A stretch of 64,000 nt of DNA from Myxococcales bacterium (GTDB lineage Bacteria; Myxococcota; Myxococcia; Myxococcales; Anaeromyxobacteraceae): positions 1-64,000 of the forward strand of contig JAJZQX010000007.1 of assembly GCA_021806645.1 (NCBI GenBank), given 5' to 3'. Below, in pieces: positions 9,020 to 20,100 of the stretch. A program made the translations under genes and the position numbers. Under the pieces are notes generated by a model. The model was not told where the DNA came from. It made no database searches and saw only the letters and a program-made list of their open reading frames with translations. The first letter of the stretch is position 1, and every line of letters starts with the position of its first letter.

Positions 9020-10384
9020 CTACGCGCACCGCAGGTGCGCCGCCAGAGCCCGATCCCCGCCGCGCCGGAAGACCTCCAGCGCGTCGTCGGCCGGAGTCCG
9101 CCCGCTCTCGGCCCGGGCCTGGAGCGTGGCGAGGAACTTACGCTCGTCCTCCCCCTGGTCGCCGCAGGCGTGCTGCCGGCAGAGCCCGGCCTCGGCGGCG
9201 TCGAGCAGCGTCCCGGCCAGCTGCGCCAGGGTCCGGCCGTCCGGGGCCCGCGCCGCCAGCCCCCGCCGCCCGGCGGCCACCATCAGCGCCCGCCGTTCAC
9301 CGATCGTGAACCGCTTGACGGCGTCCCAGGCCCAGTCGCGCGCCTGCTGGTCGTAGAGCAGCCCCTTCCAGAGCGCCAGCACGGCCCGGGTCATGTCGGC
9401 GTCGCAGGCGTCGGCGCCGCGCACCTCCACCACCCCCTTCAACCGCACCTCGGGAAAGAGCGTCGAGAGGTGATCCTCCCAGTCGAGCATGGTGGGCCGG
9501 TGCCCTTGGAGCCCCTCCACCAGGAACCGGCGGAAGGTGTGGGTGCCGGTCGGCAGGTAACCGCCGTCGCGCCGCAGGAAGACCATGGGGACGTCGAGCG
9601 CCCACTCGGCGTAGCGCCGGTAGCCGTCGTCGTCGAAGCCCGGCTCGAAGGCGAAGGGGAGCAGGCCGCAGCGATCGGGATCGGTCTCCTCCCAGACGGC
9701 GACGCGGTAGGTCTGCCAGCCCGACTCGCGCCCGTTCACGATCGGCGAGTTGGCGCTGAGCGCGGTGACGGCCGGCTGCACCGCCAGCGCCACGCGCAGC
9801 TTCTCGGCCATGTCCCGCTCGCCCGAGAAGTCGAAGGAGGCCTGCGTCGAGGCGGTCATGGCCATCATGTCCTCGGCCAGCCGCCCGCGCGCCTCGAGGA
9901 AGGGGCGCATCACCGTGTACCGGTTCTTGGGCATCCACGGCACCTCCGCGGGCCGGCCCCAGGGGCGGTAGCCGGTGGCCAGCAGCTCCAGACCTAGCGC
10001 GCCGGCGATCTCCCGGCACTTCACCAGGTGGCGCTCCAGCTCCGCCGCCACGGCGTGGATGTCGGCGAAGGGGCGCCCCGACAGCTCGATCTGCCCGCCC
10101 GGCTCGATCGAGACGGTCAGGCCGGTCCGCTGCGCGGCGATGACCCGCCCGTCCTCCACGAAGGGCTGGTAGCCGAACTGGGAGAAGGCCCGCAGCGCGG
10201 CCCCGATCCCGCCCGGCCCGTCATAGGGGACCGGGTCGAGCGTCCCGGCCACCAGCGGGATCTTCTCGTGCTCCAGCCCGACCTTCCAGTCGGCCCGGGG
10301 GCGCTCGCGCTGCCGGAAATAGCCGGTGAGATCGTCCACGCCGCCAACCGGTGGGCTCTCCTTCACCTTGGCATCGAGCGACAC
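9020..10384 (-). CDS. Glutamate-cysteine ligase, GCS2/plant type
   Basis: A 454-aa protein. Glutamate-cysteine ligase joins L-glutamate to L-cysteine through the gamma-carboxyl in an ATP-dependent reaction, the first step of glutathione synthesis. The N-terminus contains the family motif VGLEHEK (about residue 35-41), then ILELSG-like QIELSGRPF, MPKNRYTVMRPF and the catalytic core TASTQASFDFSGE and ALSANSPIVNG. Length (about 450 aa) and motif order fit the proteobacterial/plant GshA group also related to EgtA. No gshB is adjacent. It is transcribed away from the S41 peptidase gene, with a 207-bp divergent region between them. Confidence 0.92.
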   Translation of the reverse strand: MSLDAKVKESPPVGGVDDLTGYFRQRERPRADWKVGLEHEKIPLVAGTLDPVPYDGPGGIGAALRAFSQFGYQPFVEDGRVIAAQRTGLTVSIEPGGQIELSGRPFADIHAVAAELERHLVKCREIAGALGLELLATGYRPWGRPAEVPWMPKNRYTVMRPFLEARGRLAEDMMAMTASTQASFDFSGERDMAEKLRVALAVQPAVTALSANSPIVNGRESGWQTYRVAVWEETDPDRCGLLPFAFEPGFDDDGYRRYAEWALDVPMVFLRRDGGYLPTGTHTFRRFLVEGLQGHRPTMLDWEDHLSTLFPEVRLKGVVEVRGADACDADMTRAVLALWKGLLYDQQARDWAWDAVKRFTIGERRALMVAAGRRGLAARAPDGRTLAQLAGTLLDAAEAGLCRQHACGDQGEDERKFLATLQARAESGRTPADDALEVFRRGGDRALAAHLRCA

Positions 10385-10591
10385 TCGGCGACCGCCTTTC
10401 GAGGCCGGGGCGTGGCGTCCAGGCTCTTCCGGGAGGAGGAACCTACTCCCGTCTCCCCCGTTCGGCCAAGGCCCTCCGGTTCCCGGGCATGGTTCGGGCG
10501 GTTCGCTTGTTTTCCCCCAGAGCTCCTCCTATCCTCGACGACCGCACCGTCTTCTCACCTCCCCCCGCTCTCCCCGGGAAAGCGAAACAGA

Positions 10592-13500
10592 ATGAACCGC
10601 CCGTTCCGGCTCGTCGCACCCATCGCGGTCGCCGCCGCGCTCGCCTTCGGCGTCGCCGTCCGCTTCGTCCGCGCCGATCCGGATCAGGCGACCGCGACCG
10701 CCCGGGCCCGCGCCCTGCTGACCGCCCGGCCTTCGGCCACGCCGCCCGCGCCGCCGTCGGCCTCGGTGCCGGCCAGGCCGCCGATCCCGCCGTCGGCCGT
10801 CACGCCCAGCCCCGCCGACCCGCTGGCCTACTCCTCCGGCGTCGCCGCCCACGGCAAGGCGCCCGGCGGGAACGATGACTACCGGCTCGATCGGCTCCCC
10901 ATCCTCGGCTTCGTCTTCAGCAAGGTCCACCAGTACTACGTAGACCCGTCCCGCATCGATCCCAAGGCCATGGTGGTGGCGGCGCTCGACTCGGTGGAGC
11001 GGACCGTGGCCGAGGTGATGGTCAAGGGGAACGCCACCAGCGACCGGCTCACCGTCACCGTCGGCAACGCCACCCGCGACTTCGAGATCAAGGACGTCGA
11101 CACCATCTGGAACGCCCGGCTGCTGCTGGGCGAGGTGCTGGGGTTCGTGCAGGAGAACCTGGTCGCTCACCAGGACCTGCGCGAGATCGAGTACGCGGCC
11201 GCGGCCGGCGTGCTCTCCACGCTCGACCCGCACTCGGTGGTGCTGGAGCCGAAGTTCTTCAAGGAGATGAAGCTGCAGACGCGCGGGGAGTTCGGCGGGC
11301 TCGGCTTCGTCATCGCCATGCGCGACAGCAACCTGACCGTGGTGCGCGTGCTCAAGAACACCCCGGCCCAGAAGGCCGGCGTCCACTCCAGGGACGTCAT
11401 CACCCGCATCGGGGAGCAGTCCACCGTCAACATGGACCTGCAGGACGCCGTCGACCGGCTGCGCGGCAAGCCCGGCACGCCGGTCTCCATCACCGTGGCC
11501 CGCGCCGCCTGGCCGGAGCCGAAGCGGCTGCAGCTCACCCGCGAGACCATCAACGTCGAGACCATCCCGCAGGCCAAGCTGCTGGCGCAGGGCGTCGGCT
11601 ACCTGCGGCTGGCCGGCTTCTCGCGCAACGGGACGCGCGACGTGCTGGCGTCGATCAACCAGCAGCGGGCCAAGGCGGGCGGTCACCTCAAGGGGCTGAT
11701 CCTCGACCTGCGCGGCAACCCCGGAGGCCTGCTCGACGAGGCGGTGGAGCTCTCCGACCTCTTCCTCTCCGAGGGCGTCATCGTCAAGACGGTGAGCGAC
11801 GGGTCGCAGCGGCAGCGCGAGGTGCGCGAGGCCACCAGCGATCCGAAGGACCTGACCAGCCTGCCGCTGGTGGTGCTCGTCAACGGCAGCTCGGCCTCGG
11901 CCAGCGAGATCGTGGCCGGCGCGCTCAAGAACGACGGCCGCGCCCTCATCGTCGGCCGGCCCACCTTCGGCAAGGGCTCGGTCCAGACCCTCTACGACTT
12001 CACCGAGCCGGGGCGCCCCACCGAGGAGGCCGCCCTCAAGCTCACCATCGCCCAGTACCTCACCCCGGGTGACGTCTCGATCCAGGAGGTGGGCATCATC
12101 CCCGACGTGGCGCTGCTCCCCGGCCGCGCCCTCAAGGACCAGATCAACGTCTTCGCCCCGCCGCTCGCCATGGGCGAGGCCGATCTCGATCGCCACCTCT
12201 CCAACCCGAGTGGCGCCAAGACCGCCGACCTGAAGAAGAAGCGGGCCGAGAGGTCGCCGCTCGAGCTCCGCTACCTGCTCGACGAGAAGGAGGACGCGGT
12301 GGCCCGCGCCCTGAAGCGCGAGGCCGCGCGCGGCGCCCACGGCGAGGACGCCGCCCTCTCCGCCGAGCAGCAGGAGGACGAGGAGCTCGACGCCGACCCC
12401 GACCAGCTGAAGGAGGACTACCAGATCCGGTTCGCCCGCGAGCTGCTGGCCCGGGCGCCCTTCCCGGACCGCGCCAGGCTGCTCGAGGCCGCGGGCGGCC
12501 TGGTCGCGGAGCGCCGCGTCGAGGAGGAGAAGCGGCTGGCGGGCCGGCTGGCGCAGCTAGGCGTGGACTGGTCGGCGCCCCAGGGAACCGCGATCGGCTC
12601 GCCGCGCGCGGTGGTGACGGTGACCCCACCAGCCGGCCGCGCCCAGAAGGCCGGGGACGTGGTCCAGTGGACGGTGACCGTGGAGAACCGGGGCGACGCC
12701 CCGTTCCGGCGCCTGCGCGCCTGGTCGCTCGCCGACAAGAACTACTTCCTCGATCGGCGCGAGTTCGTCTTCGGCACCATCCGCCCCGGCGAGCGGAGGA
12801 GCTGGGTGGTTCCGCTCAGGCTGCCGCGCAGCTTCGACAGCCGGCGCGACGAGGTGACGCTCCACTTCGAGGACGACCAGGGCAAGGCGCCGGCCGACGT
12901 GCTCACCTCGCTCGACGTCGTCGAGGTGGCCCGCCCGCTCTTCGCCTACAGCCTGCAGGTGGACGACCGGAAGGGTGGCAACGGCGACGGCCTGCCGGCG
13001 CGCGGCGAGACCTTCACGGTCCGGCTCGACGTCCGCAACGTCGGCCCCGGCGCCAGCGGCGACAAGACCTACGTGACCCTCAAGAACCTCGGGGACGAGA
13101 AGCTCTTCATCAAGAAGGGGCGCGAGGTGCTCGGCACGCTCAAGCCGGGCGAGAGCCGTGCCGCCTCGATGGAGATCGAGCTGAAGGCGGGCGCGGGCGC
13201 CACCCTCCCGGTCCGCGTGCAGGTGGTGGACGAGAAGAGCGGCGAGTACCTGTCGCAGAAGCTCGACCTGCCCGTCGCCCAGGGCGCCGAGAAGGTGGTC
13301 GCGGAGGCGGGCGGGATCCGCATCCAACGGGCCACGGTGGCCATCCGCGGCGGCGCCAGCGCCACCGCCCCGGTGGTCGCGACGGTCAGGAAGGGGTCCG
13401 TCCTCCCGCTCACCGGCGAGGTGGCCGGCTTCCGCCGGGTGGAGTGGGCCAGGGGCCGGTTCGGCTTCGTGGCCAACGCCGACATGACGCCCAGCCGCGC

Positions 13501-13927
13501 GCCTCGCAGCGGCGGCGCCGTCGAGGCCTGGCAGCACGAGCCGCCGCGCATCACCCTGGTGCCCGACCCGGCTCGTGGCGCGCCGGTGGTCACGGCCGGG
13601 ACCTTCAAGCTCTCGGGCTCGGCGCTGCTGCCCCCGTCGGCCGACCCCGATGCCCGGCTCCGGGACGTCTACATCTTCGTCAACGACGAGAAGGTCTTCT
13701 TCCGCGTGGTGCCCGACGCCGCCAACGGCTCGACCAGCTCCAGGGCCAACGGGCACCTCGACTTCACCACCGACCTGCCGCTCAAGCCGGGACAGAACGT
13801 GGTGACCGTCTTCGCCCGCGAGGATCAGGAGCTCCAGTCTCGCCGCACGGTGGTCATCTTCCGCAAGGCCGACGCCAACGTGGCCGAGGGCGGCGGCGCC
13901 CACAGGGCCGCCACCGGCAAGCCATGA
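10592..13927 (+). CDS. S41-family carboxyl-terminal processing peptidase with long C-terminal extension
   Basis: A 1111-aa exported protein. The ATG at 10592 begins MNRPFRLVAPIAVAAALAFG, a membrane anchor/signal, followed by a Pro/Ala-rich linker. A PDZ domain lies at about 225-305 (GEFGGLGFVIAMRDSN). The S41 protease core holds LILDLRGNPGGLLDEAV, the nucleophile region NGSSASASE (residues 431-439, S436 by alignment to SASASE) and the general-base lysine K461 in FGKGS. Beyond about residue 530 is a charged region, two CARDB-like beta domains (about 675-890), an SH3-like segment (about 905-965) and a last beta domain. The architecture resembles myxobacterial S41 peptidases of the MXAN_5808 type (named from memory, not checked). 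Confidence 0.88.
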   Translation: MNRPFRLVAPIAVAAALAFGVAVRFVRADPDQATATARARALLTARPSATPPAPPSASVPARPPIPPSAVTPSPADPLAYSSGVAAHGKAPGGNDDYRLDRLPILGFVFSKVHQYYVDPSRIDPKAMVVAALDSVERTVAEVMVKGNATSDRLTVTVGNATRDFEIKDVDTIWNARLLLGEVLGFVQENLVAHQDLREIEYAAAAGVLSTLDPHSVVLEPKFFKEMKLQTRGEFGGLGFVIAMRDSNLTVVRVLKNTPAQKAGVHSRDVITRIGEQSTVNMDLQDAVDRLRGKPGTPVSITVARAAWPEPKRLQLTRETINVETIPQAKLLAQGVGYLRLAGFSRNGTRDVLASINQQRAKAGGHLKGLILDLRGNPGGLLDEAVELSDLFLSEGVIVKTVSDGSQRQREVREATSDPKDLTSLPLVVLVNGSSASASEIVAGALKNDGRALIVGRPTFGKGSVQTLYDFTEPGRPTEEAALKLTIAQYLTPGDVSIQEVGIIPDVALLPGRALKDQINVFAPPLAMGEADLDRHLSNPSGAKTADLKKKRAERSPLELRYLLDEKEDAVARALKREAARGAHGEDAALSAEQQEDEELDADPDQLKEDYQIRFARELLARAPFPDRARLLEAAGGLVAERRVEEEKRLAGRLAQLGVDWSAPQGTAIGSPRAVVTVTPPAGRAQKAGDVVQWTVTVENRGDAPFRRLRAWSLADKNYFLDRREFVFGTIRPGERRSWVVPLRLPRSFDSRRDEVTLHFEDDQGKAPADVLTSLDVVEVARPLFAYSLQVDDRKGGNGDGLPARGETFTVRLDVRNVGPGASGDKTYVTLKNLGDEKLFIKKGREVLGTLKPGESRAASMEIELKAGAGATLPVRVQVVDEKSGEYLSQKLDLPVAQGAEKVVAEAGGIRIQRATVAIRGGASATAPVVATVRKGSVLPLTGEVAGFRRVEWARGRFGFVANADMTPSRAPRSGGAVEAWQHEPPRITLVPDPARGAPVVTAGTFKLSGSALLPPSADPDARLRDVYIFVNDEKVFFRVVPDAANGSTSSRANGHLDFTTDLPLKPGQNVVTVFAREDQELQSRRTVVIFRKADANVAEGGGAHRAATGKP

Positions 13928-13930
13928 GTC

Positions 13931-13950
13931 GCGCGCCCTTCAGGGCGCGC
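13931..13950 (+). terminator. Hairpin after the S41 peptidase gene
   Basis: A perfect 8-bp GC stem (gcgcgccc / gggcgcgc) with a TTCA loop starts three bases after the stop codon of the S41 peptidase. There is no T-run, so it may be a weak or Rho-assisted terminator, or only an mRNA-stabilising structure. Confidence 0.4.
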
Positions 13951-14110
13951 AACGTGGAAGCTCGAGCACGGCGAACGGCTTTTCCGGGACCATGGTCCGC
14001 GGCTGGAGACCCGCACATGGCTCGCGCCGGCGCCACCAGAGGCCGGCGCCGACGCGATCTGGGGGCGCTTTTTCGCTCCCACGTCCATTTCCCGCTAGGA
14101 TTTCGGACGC

Positions 14111-17100
14111 ATGGCGGAGGTCGACCCCACCGCCTCGACGGCCTCACCGGCCGCCGGGTCCCGGACCGGAAACGGCTTCGAGCTCCGCCTCGAGAGAGGC
14201 GGCGCCCACGTCCGCCTCGGCGCGCCCGCCGCCATCGCCGGCCTGCTGGTCGAGCATCTCGATCTCAAGGTGCCCGACATCGCCCTGCCCTTCGACGCCG
14301 GGGGCGGCCCGGCCCAGTTCCGCAACCGGCTCTGCGACCTCGACGCGCTCACCGTGCGGGCCGACCAGGGCCTGGTGTCGGCCTCGGCTGCGCGCCTCGA
14401 CCTGGGCGAGCTCGGGCTGGGCACCCTGGAGGTGTCGCTCCGCGACGGCTTCGCCGAGGTGGGCGGGCGCCTGGCGGGCGGCACCGCCTTCTCGATGCGG
14501 CTCGGCCTCCTGCCCGGCTTCGAGCGCGGCGTGGCGGTGGTGCCTTACGCCCCGCGGCTCTACGGCCCCTCACCGATCCCCGCCGCCGCCTTGCCCCACC
14601 TGGCGGCGCGCGCGCTCACCACGCTCGGCCTCCCCGACGATCCGCTGCCGCTCCTGGCGCGCCGGCTGCTCGTCAGCCGTGGCTGGAAGGTGCCGCGCGA
14701 GGGTGGCGTCCGGCTGGCCGCCGCCACGGTGGCCCCCGGTGGAGTCAGGCTGGCCTGGACGCGCGAGGTGGCGGCGCCGCCGGCCGCCCCGAACGACCCC
14801 GACCTGCTGGCGGCGGTGGAGGGCGCGCGCGCCTTCGCGGAGGCCGAGGCGCTCGCGGCCGCTGGCGACTGGGCCGGGGCCCGGGAGGCGTGGCTGGCCT
14901 CGCCGGCGCCCAGCACCCACGCCTTCGCCGCCGATCGGCTCCTCTCGCTCCTCTGCCTCGACGAGCGGTACCACGACGAGGCGCTCGACCTCGCCGCCGG
15001 CTGGCTGCAGCGCCGGCCCGGCTTCGCGCCGGCGCTGGCCGCCGAGGCCTGGGTCCGCTCCGCGCGCGGCGAGCACGGCCGGGCCGCCGCGGCCCTGGTG
15101 ACGCTGGCGGAGGGATCGGTGACCGCCGGCGAGCGGCTGGCCGCGGTCGCCGCCGCCGAGGCGGTGCTGGCCCTGCCCGGCATCGACCGGGACCTGACCG
15201 CCCGGGCCGTCGAGGCGGCGCTTTCCGCCAGGCGGGATCACCTCCCCGCGCTGCGGGCGCTGCGGACCCTGGCCCGGGAACGGGGCGACAAGGGGGCGCA
15301 GATCCGCGCGGCCCGCCGGGTGCTGGCCCACGCGCCGACCGATCTCGAGAAGGCGCGGGCCCACGCCGAGCTGGGCGAGCTGCTGCTGGAGAGCGACCCA
15401 CCCGGCGCGCGGCTCCACCTGGACCGGGCGCTGCGGCTAGCACCCGACGACGCCGACTCGCTCTTCGCGCTGGCCCGGGCCTGTGCCGCCGCCGGCGAGC
15501 ACCTGCGGGCGGTCGGCGCGCTCGACCGGCTGCGGACGCTGCGGCAGCGGTCGGGAGATCGCTCCGGTGCCGCCGACCTGGCCCTGGAGGCCGGCGCCAT
15601 CTGGGACGAGCGGCTCGGCCACGTCGAGAACGCCCTGCTCCGCTACCGCGAGGCCGCCGAGCTCGGTCCGCGCGCCGCCGAGGCCCATCGGCTCGCGGCC
15701 GGCTGCGCGGAGCGGCTGGGGCGCTGGGCCGAGGCGGCCGACCACCACGCCGCGGCCCTGGCGGTGCTCGACCGGTCCGCGCCCGGCGCCGGCGCGCTGG
15801 CCGCCGCGCACCACCTCGCCCTGGCCGACGTGGCCGAGCGCCACCTCGACGATTCGGCGGGCGCCGCCACGCACCTCGAGGCGGCCCAGGCGACGGCCCC
15901 GCTCGACTCGGCCCAGCTCTCCCGGCTGGCGGCGCTCCACCGGCGGCTCGGCCGCCACGCCGAGCTGCTCCACGCGCTCGACCGGCTGGCCCCGCTCACC
16001 GCGGTGGCCACCAGCCGCGCCGCCCTGCTGGCCGAGGCCGGGGACCTGGCCCGCGGGCCGCTCGGCCGCCCCGACCTCGCGACCAGCCGCTACGCCGCGG
16101 CGCTCCAGCTCGACCCGACCTGCCGGCCGGCCATCGAGGGGCTGGCGGCCCTGGCGCAGGCGCGTGGCGACGGCCCCGCCGAGCGAGACGCGCTCATGAA
16201 GCTGGTCCCGCTGGCGCGCGACAAGGGCGAGGAGGCCTCCGTCCTGGACCGGCTCGCCGCCGCCAGCGCAAGGGCCGGCGACCTCTCCGCCGCGGCGCGG
16301 GCCCTGGGCGCCGCCCGGCGGGCCGAGCCGTCCCGCGAGCGGCTGGCCGCGGCCTCCGGGCTGGCCCGCCGATCGGGCGACGTCCCGGCGCTGGCGGCCC
16401 TGCTCGCCGAGCAGGCGCAGGCGGCCATCGCCGCCGGCGATCGGGTCGCCGCCGCGGCCGCCTGGCGCGAGCGGGCCGAGCTGCTCTCCGAGAGCGACCC
16501 GTCGCTGGCCCTCACCGCGCTCGACGAGGCCCGCGGGCTCCACCCCGGCGATCCGGCGCTGGTGCGGCTCGAGGCGACGCTGGCCGAGCGGGTCGGCGAT
16601 CACCACCGGGCGCTGGGGGCGCTGCGGACTCAGCTGGCGAGCCTGCCCGCCGACGACGGCGCGCTGGAGCTCCGGGCGGCGCGGGCCGCCCTGGCGGCCG
16701 GCGAGCTCCCGGCGGCGCGGGCCCACGCCGAGCGGGCCATGGCGGCCGGCGTCCGCGAGGCGGGCGACGTGCTGGTCGGCGCGCTGGAGCAGGGGGGCGA
16801 TCGGGCCGGGCAGGTCGAGGCGCTCTCGCGCGCCGGCCGCCACCTCGAGGCGGCGTCGCTGGCGGAGCGGCTCGGCGACACGCCGGCCGCCATCCGGGCG
16901 CTGGACCAGGCCGCCGGGGCGAAGGAGACCGCCGGAGAGGCGCTGCGCCAGCTGCTCCGGATCCACGCCGCCGCCGGTGACGCCAGGGCGACCGCCGCCG
17001 TGCTGCTGGCCGCGGCCAGGCGCGCCGGCGGACGCGAGGGGGCCGCGCTGGCGTGGCGCGCCTTCTCGCTGACCGGCGACGCCGGCGCGCTCGACCTCGC

Positions 17101-20100
17101 CGCCGAGTCCGACCCGTCCTTCGCCCCCGGCCGCGCCGAGCGGGCCGCCCGCCGCGCCGCCACCGACGCCGCCGCGGCGCTCGACGACGCCGAGGCGGCG
17201 CTTGCCGGCGACGGGCTCGACCCGGATCGCCGGCCCGAGCTGCTCCGCCTGGCCGCCGAGCTGGCGGAGCGGGCCGGAAGCCGCGAGCTGGCCCGCCGGC
17301 GGCTGGCCGCCTACTGCCAGACCGGCAACCCGACCGACTCGGAGCTGGCCCACCTCGCCGAGCTCCACCGGGCCGCCAATGACCTCGATGGGCTGGCCAC
17401 CGCCCTGGCCCGCCGGGTCGCGAGCGCGCCCATCACCGAGGTGCACCTGCTCCACCTCGACCTGGCGAGGCTGCTGGCCCGCATAGGCCGCGAGCCGGAG
17501 GCGGTGGAGAGCTGGCGCGCCGTGCTCCGGTTCGATCCGGTGGCGCTGGAGCCGCTGCGGGCCATGCTGGTCCCCTCCAGCGCCGCGCTGCTTCACGACG
17601 GCGAGCGCGAGTCGCTGCTGCGGACGCTGGCGGACCACGACATGGCCAGCGACGCCGAGCGGGCCGCGGCCTGGGACGCGCTGGCCGAGGTCCGCGCCGG
17701 CGCGGGTGATGGCGCCGGCGCCGCGGAGGCCCGCCGCTCCGCCGCGCGACATCGCGGCGACGACGACGAGGGGCTGGAGCGGCAGGTCCAGGTGGCGATG
17801 GCGGCCGGTGACCACCGGCTGGCGGCGCGGCTGCAGCTGCAGCGAGCGCGCCGGGCGCTGGCCGCCGGCGAGGCGGGCGCCGCCGAGCGGCTGGCCGAGG
17901 CCGGGCTGGCGCTGGTCGAGGCCGGTGACGTCACCGATGGTGAGGCGACGCTCCGCGAGGCGCTCGGCCTGCACCCCGAGCCGGAACGGACCCGGGGCGC
18001 GCTCACGGCGCTGGCGAAGCTGGCGGCGGAGCGGGCCGACAGCCCCGCCGAGGCCGAGACGCTGGCGGCGCTGGCGCCGCTCGTGCCGACCGGACAGCGG
18101 CCCGACCTGCTCATCCGGATCTCGCAGCTCCGCGCCGCCGCCGGCGACGGCGCCGGGGCCTTCGAGGCCGCCGAGCAGGCCCGCACCCTGGCGCCCCGGA
18201 CGCTGGCGGCGGTCCGCCAGGCGCGGCTGGCGGCGGCCGCGATCGGGGACGAGCGGTCGGTGGCCACGCGGCTCGAGGAGGAGGCGCGGCTAGACGCCGG
18301 CGAGGCCGGACCGCTCCTGCTGGAGCGAGCCAGGCTGCTGGCGAAGCTGGGCCAGGCCGAGGCGGCCGACGACGCCTACGGCGAGAGCCTGGCGCTGCTG
18401 CCGCCGGACCAGGGACTGGCCCTGGAGCAGGTCCGCCTGCGCCGGGGCCACCTCCCCGGCCGGCCCGCCTCCGAGCCCCTGGAGCGGTTCGCCGGGCGGC
18501 TGGGGGACTCGACGGCCGCTGCCAAGGCGCAGGCCGCCGCCGCGGCGCTGGCGTGGGAGGCGGGGGACGGTGGGGCGGCGCTCCGCTGCGCCCGGCGGGC
18601 GTTTGGCCGCTCGCGCCAGACACCGGCGCTGGCCGGGCCCCTGCTGGCGCGCCTGCTCTACGCGCAGGGCTCCTTCGCCGAGGCCCTGGTGGTCCACCGG
18701 ACCCTGCTCGAGCTCGGCTTCCCCGGCTTCGAGGAGTCGGAGATCGTCACTCTGAGCCGCCAGCTGGCCGAGCTGGCCTCCGAGGCGCAGGACCCGGCGC
18801 TGGCGCTGCAGGCCTACGACCGGCTGCTGGCGCTCCGGCCGCAGGAGTCCGGCGCCGCGCTCGAGAGGTTCCGGATCGACCCAGACCGCGGGCGGGCCGT
18901 GACCGCCCTCGAGTCGGTGGCCAACCAGGTCCGCTCCCGGGCCTCGCGGGTCGAGCTGCTGGCCGCCGCCGCCGAGGGCGCCCTGTCCGAGCTGCACGAC
19001 CGCCGGCTCGGCGAGCGGCTCTTCCGCGAGGCTCGCGCCGAGGCCTCCTTCACCCCGGGGCTCGAGCTGGCGCTCGACCGGCGGAGGGTGGCCGCGACAC
19101 GGCTCGGCGAGCTGGGGCCCGAGGCGCTGCTGGGCGCGCTCCACGACGCGGCCGAGGCGGCGATGGCGGCCGGCGCCACGGCCGCCGCCCGCGAGCTGCT
19201 CGAGGAGGCCGCGGGGGAGCAGCGGCGGCGCGGCATGAAGCCGGGCGCCGCGCGTGATCTCCTCGAGCTGGAGAAGCTCCTGGCGGCCGAAGGCGAGGAC
19301 GGCGCGGCGGCGGTCCGGGCCCGGGAGGCGGCAGAGCTGCTGGCCGAGGCCGGCGACGCCGCGGCGGTGGCGGTGGCGCGGCGGGCGCTGGAGCGCGACC
19401 CGGGCGATCCCGACGGACTTCGCCGGCTGGCCGGGATCGAGGCCCGGTTCGATCCCGCGGCGGCCGAGGCGACGCTGCGGCGTGCGCTCGCCGAACAGCC
19501 CGGCGATCCCTCGATCGAGTCGCAGCTGCTCGGCCTGCTCGAGCGGGAGGGCCGGCAGGGGGCTCGCGCCAGGCTGCTCCTCGATCGCGCGAGGCGGCAG
19601 CCCGATCCGGCGGCGCGAGCGGGGCTGCGGCGCGAGGCGGCGCGGCTGCTGGCCGAGACCGGAGAGGCCGACGACACCGTGCTGGCGGCCGACACGCTGC
19701 TGGCGGTGACCACCGACCTGCCCCAGGACTTCGGGGCCATCCGCCTGGCGGCGTCGGCGCTGGTGGCCTGCGGCCGGACCTCCGAGGCGGTCCGCTTGCT
19801 GGCCGAGCTGAGTCGGGCCAGCCCGGACGAGCAGGCGCTCCCCGATCAGGACGAACAGGCGGGCGGACCTCGTCGGCCACCACCGGCGGCCCCGGCCCCG
19901 GAGCCGCTCGAGGAGGCGTTCTCGCCGCCGGAGCAGCCTCCCGGGCCGGGCTCCGAGCCGGTCGCCGGACCGCGTACCCTCGAGTTTCCCGCGCTGGACC
20001 GCCGAGACCGCGAGCCGGCGGCGGCCGAACGTCCGGTCGAGGAGCCGGAGCAGCCTCCGGAACCGGTACCGGCGCCGGCCTTCGAGGCGATCGTCGGGCC

